From an uncultured Fidelibacterota bacterium (GTDB lineage Bacteria; Marinisomatota; Marinisomatia; Marinisomatales; UBA1611), in contig CAJWPW010000040.1 in NCBI GenBank assembly GCA_913045415.1, positions 1 to 8,032 of the forward strand: a stretch of 8,032 bases of DNA, written 5' to 3'. Positions 1 to 6,572 of this stretch are shown here, one piece after another. The notes under the pieces were generated by a model. That model was not told the DNA's origin. It did no database searches and worked only from the letters and a program-made list of their open reading frames with translations. Within the stretch, counting starts at the first letter, position 1. Every line of letters starts with the position of its first letter. The position numbers and the translations under genes were made by a program.

Positions 1-3000
1 GGTGGAAAATTGAAATGGGGATTGTCAGCGGCAGGTTATTTAGATCCTGATATTTTCAAATTTTATCAATCCCATGGTGTGAATGTTTTGAGCGGATATG
101 GTATGACAGAAGCTACTGGCGGTATTACTATGACGCCACCCACCGAATATATCATCGATTCTGTTGGAATAGCTCTCCCAGGAATAACACTGAAAATCGC
201 TAATGACGGAGAATTATGTCTGAAAGGTTCCTACGTTACAGATGGTTATTATAAGGAGGATGATTCGGATGTAATTATGGATGGCTGGTTCCACACGGGC
301 GATATTTTTGAAGAAAAAGATGGGCATTATTTTATCGTCGATCGGAAAAAAGATATATATAAAAATAGTCGAGGCCAAACCATTGCGCCCCAAAAGATCG
401 AGAACCTTTTTCAGGATTTTGATTCAGTCAAGTCGGTCTTTCTTGTGGGTGATGGCCGGGAATTCAATACAATTTTAATATTCCCGGATACCACGAATTC
501 CCTCATTAACATTGAAACTACGGATAAACAGGCCATCCGTAATTTATACAGTTCTATAATCTTGTCAGTGAACAGCTTTCTGTCTCCATTTGAACGAATT
601 GTGAATTATGTCATAATCAATAGGGATTTTTCTGCAGAAAAAGGTGAATTGACAGCCAAAGGAACATTTAATCGAAAAAATGTTTTAAAGAATTTTTTCC
701 ATATTATTGAACCCCTTTATGAAAAAAATTATGTAGCCCTTCATTCCGGCTCAAAAGAGATCCGAATTCCAAATTGGTTGCTTCGAGAGATTGGAACCGT
801 TCGAACTAATGTGGAATGGGATGGACGAAAAGTTTCTATCAAAGGTCAAACCGAATCACTTCTGGTTTCCTGGGTGGATACCAAGATCCAAATAGGTGAT
901 TTTACCTATTCTATTGATTCAGATATATTGGATTTTGATGCTCTGATCCAATCACCCACACACTGGTTAGGCAATTTTGGAATAACAGAATTTACCGGTC
1001 CTATTATCTACCGGTTAAAAGAGCCTGAACTTTACATTACAGTTCAAATTCATGAACCAAAGATCGGGGCATCCTTTTCTCCCGTAACTCCAGATAATAA
1101 AAATGATATTTTACTGTATAATTTCCATTTGGCAGTTCGACAATACTTGGCAGATGATCCAAGTGTATTTAATTTCTTGAGAGAAGTAGTTGATGGCGAT
1201 CTTGGGAATTGGTCCGGCGTTTTAATTGACACATTTTTGAATTATCAATCTCATTCAGACCCAACATTTCGCATAAAACTGATTGAAACACTTACACCCC
1301 TTTTGTCCGGAGATTTTCTCATTTCCATGCTGCGTGATGCATATCAATACCAGAAAAAACAGGATAGATCCAAGGGATTTTCTTTCAATATCGATCGAAC
1401 TACTGATGAACATTATCGTGCTTTTATCAGCTATTTACAAGAAGCCCATTTGAATTTCAAGGATTCCAAATCCGTTGATCAGGTATTCATCCAAACTATT
1501 TTGCTCATGGTGACGGATTTTGGTACAATTCATCCTACTCGGTTTGTTTGGGCCAGATCTGAACTCATTTGGTGGCAGATCTCCCATATTTCTAAACCCC
1601 TTTTCTCAACGGCCCAAAAAGCATATTATGCTTTAACAAAAGGATTTCGAACTTGGATCGGAAAATCATCTAAATTGACCATTGATAGAGATACAGGTGA
1701 GGAATACACATGGCAAGATGTAGTCACCTTTGATGAAAATGTAAAATCCATTCATCGAAAGAAATTAATGGAAGCTATTACTGAAACATCCATGATAAGA
1801 GAGTCGATCTTTCTTTTATCTTCTAATTGTATTGTTGGGTTGAATGATATCGCTAAAAATAGTCTTTGGGTTTCTCATCTAGGTTCACGAAATAATAAAA
1901 GTGTTTTCAGAATTTTAGTTCGGACGCGTTCTCTTGGAACACATAATCTCGTGGTGAATTTGAATGATGGTTGGGATCGAAATTTTCTAGAAGAAGAGAT
2001 CAAATGGCTTATTATCATGGGATCCGGATTTAAGGACAAACCTCTGGTTGAAAATTTTGGGGGTTATTGGCCGGAATATCAACTTTATACGGAGGAGTAT
2101 ATTCACGGTGAAACATTAACAGCTTATCTTGACCGGAACCGGGATGATATTTTGGATGAATCTAAGGTCGATCGATGGCAAATGCGGTGGCTTCATTTTA
2201 TCTGGAATGGTGTTCAGGCTTATCAGGATTTTTGGAATCGAACCGAATTCAAATTATCAATCCAACCGCCATCACCTTCAAATCTTGTTATTCCGCAACA
2301 TGACTATTCTACGGGTACGCGACTGATCTCAATTTCTGGACGAAAACCAACTGAGTCTATAGCAGAACATTTTTTGTCTTTATACACGGATTATATCATT
2401 CGAACGGAAAATAAATATCCAGGTCTGAAGCATATGTCTGACTGGGAAGTGATCTTCACCGCAACACTGCAAGCAGTTAAACTGAAACGCGGTAAGAAAA
2501 TATTAAACCAACTCAAAATGGATTTGAACCAACGAACTCTACGAATGAAATTCGAATCGATGGGATGCACAGTAGCTCGAATTGACCAGTTTTTGGATGA
2601 TATAGAAAAATTTGGCGTTTTGACAAAACCGGTGGTTTTTGCATCCCTACGCTTTGAACGTTGGTTGGATCTGAACCCTCAAGCAACCTTGAAAGCCCGG
2701 GCATCCATTCTACAGGAATTATATCAAGATTATGATTTGGATTCCCTCATGGAAGAATACCCGGAGACTCGTGTGCGATTTTTTATGATGACCTGTTTTA
2801 AGCAAGACAACCCGAATCTGCTAAGTGAATTTCAATCCATAATCCTGAGCATGAGAGATGGTTTATTAAGTCCTTGGAATCTGCAGGAACGGATTACTCA
2901 AATTCAAACCAATATAATATTAAGCGAAGAAGAAAAATTTTACCTCGCTCGAATGCTATTTCCCCATGTTGATGCTGCGGATTATGTTGAGTTGGTGACA

Positions 3001-3438
3001 ACAACCCATGGTGAGGATAATCGATTAAATTTGGTTTTTCAAACCGAGGGCATGGATGGTCAGATCTATCAAATTCGTCCACCCTTTTTGCCAAAAGAAA
3101 TTGGCCAATTCCATTCTTTATTATCAGAATCATCCTTGTCAGGAACCTTTACGGCGCAACACGATTTCCTCCTATTATTTAATTCCCGTAATCGAATGGT
3201 AGGTGGGTTGTATTGGAAAAATATGGAGAATAATCGAATTCACTTAGAATGGGTTGCTATTCGGGAAAATTACCGAAATATTTCTTTAAGTAATCGATTG
3301 ATGGACGATTTTTACAAACGAATGAAGCACCGAGGTGTTGACATAATTACGGTTGGATTCTATGTAGAGAAATTCTTCTTCCGTCAGGGGTTTGAGATTA
3401 ATAAACAATATGGCGGATTAGTAAAAAGACTGAAATAA
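1..3438 (+). CDS. Partial giant acyl-CoA synthetase-like (AMP-binding) protein with long extension and C-terminal GNAT-like domain
   Basis: This gene is cut by the left edge: the frame is open from base 1, so the true start lies upstream. Residues below are counted from base 1 (1,145 visible). Residues 1-230 are the end of an adenylate-forming domain of the long-chain acyl-CoA synthetase type: GYGMTE (32-37), HTGD (98-101), and DRKKD...K..G..I.P..IE (114-134). Such domains activate a carboxylate, usually a fatty acid, as acyl-AMP. At the A10 site, ELTAKGTFNRK (216-226), the lysine (K220) sits two residues before its usual place. Relatives normally end near here, but this protein continues for about 900 residues. 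Residues ~245-350 are beta-rich and ~360-620 mostly helical. Residues ~636-790 resemble a kinase fold, with hinge-like EYIHGETL (699-706). Residues ~1020-1145 look like a GNAT fold (GGLYW at 1068, then EWVAIRENYRN). Arginine codon CGA is frequent. Adenylation and partial status are secure; the kinase-like and GNAT calls are inferences, and the substrate is unknown. Confidence 0.85.
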   Translation, partial: GGKLKWGLSAAGYLDPDIFKFYQSHGVNVLSGYGMTEATGGITMTPPTEYIIDSVGIALPGITLKIANDGELCLKGSYVTDGYYKEDDSDVIMDGWFHTGDIFEEKDGHYFIVDRKKDIYKNSRGQTIAPQKIENLFQDFDSVKSVFLVGDGREFNTILIFPDTTNSLINIETTDKQAIRNLYSSIILSVNSFLSPFERIVNYVIINRDFSAEKGELTAKGTFNRKNVLKNFFHIIEPLYEKNYVALHSGSKEIRIPNWLLREIGTVRTNVEWDGRKVSIKGQTESLLVSWVDTKIQIGDFTYSIDSDILDFDALIQSPTHWLGNFGITEFTGPIIYRLKEPELYITVQIHEPKIGASFSPVTPDNKNDILLYNFHLAVRQYLADDPSVFNFLREVVDGDLGNWSGVLIDTFLNYQSHSDPTFRIKLIETLTPLLSGDFLISMLRDAYQYQKKQDRSKGFSFNIDRTTDEHYRAFISYLQEAHLNFKDSKSVDQVFIQTILLMVTDFGTIHPTRFVWARSELIWWQISHISKPLFSTAQKAYYALTKGFRTWIGKSSKLTIDRDTGEEYTWQDVVTFDENVKSIHRKKLMEAITETSMIRESIFLLSSNCIVGLNDIAKNSLWVSHLGSRNNKSVFRILVRTRSLGTHNLVVNLNDGWDRNFLEEEIKWLIIMGSGFKDKPLVENFGGYWPEYQLYTEEYIHGETLTAYLDRNRDDILDESKVDRWQMRWLHFIWNGVQAYQDFWNRTEFKLSIQPPSPSNLVIPQHDYSTGTRLISISGRKPTESIAEHFLSLYTDYIIRTENKYPGLKHMSDWEVIFTATLQAVKLKRGKKILNQLKMDLNQRTLRMKFESMGCTVARIDQFLDDIEKFGVLTKPVVFASLRFERWLDLNPQATLKARASILQELYQDYDLDSLMEEYPETRVRFFMMTCFKQDNPNLLSEFQSIILSMRDGLLSPWNLQERITQIQTNIILSEEEKFYLARMLFPHVDAADYVELVTTTHGEDNRLNLVFQTEGMDGQIYQIRPPFLPKEIGQFHSLLSESSLSGTFTAQHDFLLLFNSRNRMVGGLYWKNMENNRIHLEWVAIRENYRNISLSNRLMDDFYKRMKHRGVDIITVGFYVEKFFFRQGFEINKQYGGLVKRLK

Positions 3439-3464
3439 AAGTCTCGGAAAGCTCCAAGTCTTTT
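3437..3464. terminator. Possible weak bidirectional terminator between convergent genes
   Basis: A short hairpin lies in the 72-base convergent gap. Bases 3443-3448 (CTCGGA) and 3453-3458 (TCCAAG) pair around an AAGC loop. Read on the minus strand the stem is 6 bp with one G-U pair, followed by ACTTTTATTT. Read on the plus strand it has one C-A mismatch, followed by TCTTTT. It sits just after the stop codon of the plus-strand gene and downstream of the minus-strand operon, where a shared terminator would be expected. The stem is short, so this is only a candidate. Confidence 0.3.
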
Positions 3465-3510
3465 CAACCCGCATATATTCAATGGCTATTAAACTTGAAA
3501 TACATTACAA

Positions 3511-4026
3511 TTAATAGAGCATTAAATAAATAATGACGCCCGATATCGATACATAAAGCCAAATTGGCAATGTGATTCTTGCGATTTTCCTATGTTGCTT
3601 CAACTGGCTAGTCCATCCCCTATATATTGTAAATAATGCAAGAGGAATAATAATAACGGCCAGTACAATATGAGTTATTAAGATAAAATAATAAATGGTT
3701 GTAAAATCACCCACATACAGTTTCGGACCGCTTTTAAACCAGTGATAAATCACATAAGTCACTAAAAAAAGGCATGACATTCCGAAAGCCGAGAGCATCA
3801 CACTCCGATGTTGCTCTCTCTTTTTTTGCTTTATCAGGATGAATCCTAAAATCAACAAAATTGTAGTGGTTCCATTAAGCAGGGCATTCACCAGCGGCAA
3901 TATTGATACATCAAGCGCCCCTTCAATTCCTTCCGGCCTTGGTCCTAAAATCAAAAAAGCCACTGTTAAACTAATTACCGCAGATAAAATATAGATAATC
4001 TTTGTCCAGAATGAATTGTTCAGCAT
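3511..4026 (-). CDS. DUF420 family membrane protein (YozB/CtaM-like), oxidase assembly factor
   Basis: A 171-residue integral membrane protein with about five hydrophobic segments (roughly 9-27, 42-64, 77-97, 110-134, 150-170). It shows the DUF420 pattern: LPLVNALLN (43-51), QHR (72-74), YH (94-95), a histidine in the third-quarter helix (H119), and a C-terminal QHRKIARITLPIWLYVSISG signature. Four histidines (73, 95, 119, 145) lie at or near helix ends and could bind metal or heme; that is inference. Family members include B. subtilis YozB and S. aureus CtaM, the latter needed for heme-copper oxidase maturation. It is the last gene of the operon, starting one base after the ctaB stop, so translation is probably coupled. 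No Shine-Dalgarno box precedes the ATG. The family call is strong; the exact biochemical role is not known. Confidence 0.88.
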   Translation of the reverse strand: MLNNSFWTKIIYILSAVISLTVAFLILGPRPEGIEGALDVSILPLVNALLNGTTTILLILGFILIKQKKREQHRSVMLSAFGMSCLFLVTYVIYHWFKSGPKLYVGDFTTIYYFILITHIVLAVIIIPLALFTIYRGWTSQLKQHRKIARITLPIWLYVSISGVIIYLMLY

Positions 4027-4027
4027 A

Positions 4028-4909
4028 TTAAGTCAATTTATCTAAAATAATGATTATGAAAAGGGCTGGCAAATAAATCACTGAAGATTTCAAAAGCAGC
4101 TTTGCATTCTGCAAAGAATAATTTTTTACTAACGGGAATCCGGATACAAAGTACCCAATGCCTAATATGAGTGCACCCCAAAAATAGGTCATCCCCAATA
4201 AGCCAATGTAGGACGGCATTAACGATACAGGGATCAATAAAAGTGAATGCCAAATGATCTGACGATTAGTTCGCTTTCCATCCGTTTCAAGGACAGGTAA
4301 CATTTTCAGGTTCGCTCTTTCATAATCTTCTTTGCACATGAAAGCGATGGCATAAAAATGGGGATGCTGCCAGAAAAACATAATGGCAAACAGAATCCAC
4401 GCTTCCGGATCCAAAGTTCCGGTGGCTGCTACCCAGCCTCCCAATGTTGGAAGGGAACCAGGAATCGCTCCAATGGATGTATTGAGCCAAGTTATTTTTT
4501 TCAATGGTGTATAAACGAATAAATAAAGTAACGCAGTTGAGATCGCAAGAAACGCTGTTAATTCATTAACCAGGAAAAAAAGTATTCCCACACCTAAAAG
4601 GGTGATCGTTATTCCAAAATACATAGCATGGTTAGGTGAAATCATTCCAGTTGGAATAGGACGGGATTTTGTCCTGTTCATTCGTTGGTCCAATTCCCGT
4701 TCAGCATAATGATTCAATGCACTTGCACCGGAAGAGACCAACCCGGAACCAATCAATGTTATAAACAATTTGAACCAATCATCTATTCCATCAGCACCAA
4801 GATAATATCCCATTGCTGTTGAAATCAGGATCAAAAAAGTGATATTGGGTTTGGTTAGCTCAAAATAAGCTGCAGGCAATGAATTGGCTTTTGGTGGAAC
4901 TCTTTTCAT
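4028..4909 (-). CDS. ctaB: Protoheme IX farnesyltransferase (heme O synthase)
   Basis: CtaB/CyoE is an inner-membrane prenyltransferase of the UbiA superfamily. It attaches a farnesyl group to heme B, giving heme O, the precursor of heme A. The 293 residues match the usual family length and have many hydrophobic helices. Visible signatures are ELTKPNIT near the N terminus (17-24), the first prenyl-diphosphate/Mg motif N66-x3-E70-x3-D74 followed by MNRTKSRPIP (77-86), YTPLKK (133-138), and the second conserved loop WQHPHF...EDYERANLKMLPV (180-206). The first motif has Glu where many members have Asp, a conservative change. The ATG directly follows the stop codon of the SCO gene (TAAATG), and the DUF420 gene starts one base after its own stop. 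The downstream enzyme of the pathway, CtaA, is encoded in the same operon, so heme A is the expected product. Confidence 0.96.
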   Translation of the reverse strand: MKRVPPKANSLPAAYFELTKPNITFLILISTAMGYYLGADGIDDWFKLFITLIGSGLVSSGASALNHYAERELDQRMNRTKSRPIPTGMISPNHAMYFGITITLLGVGILFFLVNELTAFLAISTALLYLFVYTPLKKITWLNTSIGAIPGSLPTLGGWVAATGTLDPEAWILFAIMFFWQHPHFYAIAFMCKEDYERANLKMLPVLETDGKRTNRQIIWHSLLLIPVSLMPSYIGLLGMTYFWGALILGIGYFVSGFPLVKNYSLQNAKLLLKSSVIYLPALFIIIILDKLT

Positions 4910-5497
4910 TTAAGATTGAATTTCTTTTACAATTATATTTAGGTCTTTCCGAAGAACGGCCATACTGGCTTTATCTGTCCCATCATAATATTTCCGAATT
5001 TGTCCATCCTGATCTATCAATACAAATTTGATCGCGTGTCCACGTGGTAATTCATCGGCATACAGCATAAATCCATTTTTCTTCAAATCCTTAATGGATT
5101 CAATATCGGATGTTAGGAATTGCCAGCGATCATCTTTCACGCCATTTGCCTTTGCATATTCTTTTAAAGTAGTCGCATTATCAATTTTTGGATCAACAGT
5201 TACAGAAACAAACTGAACTTCTGGTACCTTCTCATAATCTTCATAAAGATGCGTCATGTTATTGGTCATTATTGGACATGGCCCGGCACAACTTGTAAAT
5301 ATAAAATCTAATACCGTGGCTTTTTTATGGAAACTTTTTTCGGTGAATGATAAACCATCCTGTGTAATAAATGAAAAAGCCGGTACTTTTTTAATGACAG
5401 TTAATTCATATGATGAATTCGCTTTTTGGATTACCCACGATGCACCTGAACCTAAAAGTATGATACAGATTATTATTAGGAGAATATTTTTATTCAT
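4910..5497 (-). CDS. SCO1/SenC family copper chaperone for cytochrome c oxidase CuA assembly
   Basis: A 195-residue membrane-anchored thioredoxin-fold protein. An N-terminal hydrophobic anchor (about 5-23) puts the domain on the periplasmic side. The SCO copper site is complete: C70 and C74 in FTSCAGPCP (a CxxxC motif) and H154 in GHAIKFVLID (153-162). Other family marks are LDFIFTSC, VSVTVDPK (97-104) and the RWQFLTSD segment. SCO proteins bind copper and deliver it to, or reduce, the CuA centre of oxidase subunit II. No lipobox is seen, so a transmembrane anchor is more likely than a lipoprotein. The ATG lies inside the end of ctaA (8-base overlap) with no Shine-Dalgarno box, suggesting translational coupling. 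Its place between heme A synthase and heme O synthase genes supports a role in an aa3/caa3-type oxidase. The alternative, a general redox or copper-homeostasis SCO, is less likely here. Confidence 0.95.
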   Translation of the reverse strand: MNKNILLIIICIILLGSGASWVIQKANSSYELTVIKKVPAFSFITQDGLSFTEKSFHKKATVLDFIFTSCAGPCPIMTNNMTHLYEDYEKVPEVQFVSVTVDPKIDNATTLKEYAKANGVKDDRWQFLTSDIESIKDLKKNGFMLYADELPRGHAIKFVLIDQDGQIRKYYDGTDKASMAVLRKDLNIIVKEIQS

Positions 5498-6425
5498 GCG
5501 CCAATTGAGATTGATTCCAGGCTGTGTATTGGATCATGACCAGCCCCAGTATCCAGGAGGCAACCCACATGTGGAAAAGTTGGATCAGCGGAATAACATC
5601 TAGGAAAACTAACAATTCACCCATAATAATTTGTGTTAAAACCAATCCTAAAATAGCAGTTGAAATTTGTGTCATTATCTTTGAAGGATTTATAGAATTA
5701 TTCACCAATCGATACCAAAGCATTCCAGAAAATCCGGTAATGATAAATCCAAGGATGGTATGAATGTATTTAAAGGGGCCTAACATATTAAGTAAAAATT
5801 GGCTTTCTACCTGGGGATTTTCTTTGCGGATCATTTCCAAACCACCTCGAATTTCGGTTCCCAAAACCACCTCCAGGAGCAAAATACCCGCCAGTAGTCC
5901 AAACATCCATTTCAGGTTAGAAGGATAGCGGCTCATCTTCTCCGAATCAGGATTTTCTATATAATAGGCTTCTTGTGCTGCATACAATAAGAGCATTACA
6001 ATTACCAATGCCAGAAATAAATGTAGTGTGATCGTGATCGGATTTAATACAGTATCTACCAAAACAGAACCGAGCCATCCTTCCACCAATGTGAGAAAAA
6101 ATGCGGCTAAAACCGACCATTTGATCCGATCCACATGTTTATAATATTTGAAAGCCAAAAATGTAGTGATCGTAATAACCAATCCAACCAATGCACCAAA
6201 CAGACGGTTACTGTATTCTATCCATGCCAAAACGATATTGAATTTGGCAGGATCGATATGATCCGGAAGTTGTTCCAAACTGGTTGGTGGAATCCAACGA
6301 TCGAAACATTTGGGCCAATCGGGACATCCCATACCAGCACCGGCAACACGGACCAGCCCGCCTACAAAAATCAAAAGATAAGTTAATCCTGTGGATAAAT
6401 ATGAAAAATTTCGAAATGTATTCAT
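5490..6425 (-). CDS. ctaA: Heme A synthase (CtaA/COX15 family)
   Basis: CtaA oxidises the C8 methyl of heme O to a formyl group, giving heme A. The 311-residue protein has eight predicted membrane helices in two related halves. Visible signatures are GGLVRVAGAGMGCPDWPKC with the paired loop cysteines C34 and C40, the WIEY glutamate E70, LHLFLA (H135), the LGTEIR motif (188-193), and the C-terminal-half histidines H222 (YIHTILG) and H285 (LFHMW). The position three after E70, histidine in B. subtilis CtaA, is asparagine (N73, in EYSNRL). It is the first gene of the four-gene operon, and its end overlaps the SCO start by 8 bases. The ATG at 6425 was chosen because the protein starts just before the first helix, as in relatives. 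No Shine-Dalgarno box is seen. A promoter should lie in the 147-base divergent gap. Confidence 0.95.
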   Translation of the reverse strand: MNTFRNFSYLSTGLTYLLIFVGGLVRVAGAGMGCPDWPKCFDRWIPPTSLEQLPDHIDPAKFNIVLAWIEYSNRLFGALVGLVITITTFLAFKYYKHVDRIKWSVLAAFFLTLVEGWLGSVLVDTVLNPITITLHLFLALVIVMLLLYAAQEAYYIENPDSEKMSRYPSNLKWMFGLLAGILLLEVVLGTEIRGGLEMIRKENPQVESQFLLNMLGPFKYIHTILGFIITGFSGMLWYRLVNNSINPSKIMTQISTAILGLVLTQIIMGELLVFLDVIPLIQLFHMWVASWILGLVMIQYTAWNQSQLAHE

Positions 6426-6572
6426 AAACAGCCGGCAAAATTAGAGACATTTTTAGTGGATCGAGTAAATCTTTTCCACTTCAAATGGACAAACATAATA
6501 TTAAGTTTCGGGCTGGGTTTAGAACAATTTTTTAACAGTTAATACTAAAACAACAACCAAAGACTTTTATTA
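6426..6572. promoter_or_regulatory. Divergent intergenic region expected to hold both promoters
   Basis: This 147-base AT-rich gap separates the start codons of ctaA (minus) and the SRPBCC-repeat gene (plus), so both transcription units should start here or nearby. A spaced inverted repeat, AGTGGA (6455-6460) and TCCACT (6475-6480), lies 30-55 bases from the ctaA start and could be an operator. On the plus strand TAATAC (6540-6545) could be a -10-like element, but no convincing -35 partner is seen. Function is inferred from gene orientation; the individual elements are weak. Confidence 0.5.
6436..6443 (-). promoter_or_regulatory. Possible Bacteroidota-type -7 element (TAnnTTTG) for ctaA
   Basis: The minus strand reads TAATTTTG here, matching the TAnnTTTG -7 box used by the primary sigma factor of Bacteroidota. 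It ends 10 bases before the ctaA ATG, so the transcript would have almost no leader. No TTTG -33 box is found at the expected ~19-base distance; the nearest is 38 bases upstream. The match could be chance in AT-rich DNA, and the organism's phylum is not established. Confidence 0.2.

Noticed and set aside
3427..3444. AGACT/AGTCT hairpin spanning the stop codon of the first gene
   Set aside because: Only 5 bp with an 8-base loop and no following T run; the neighbouring hairpin at 3443-3458 is a better terminator candidate.
4688..4714. Asp-to-Glu change in the first prenyl-binding motif of CtaB as an anomaly
   Set aside because: It is a conservative change that I believe occurs in other CtaB proteins, and all other signatures are intact, so it is not evidence of altered function.
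5460..5497. SCO as a lipoprotein, because of Cys11 in the N-terminal hydrophobic segment
   Set aside because: The residues before Cys11 are Ile-Ile-Ile, which is not a lipobox, and the hydrophobic run continues past the cysteine.
5256..5603. Plus-strand open frame (115 aa) across the SCO/ctaA junction
   Set aside because: It is antisense to two well-identified genes, including the conserved SCO copper site, so it is a shadow frame.
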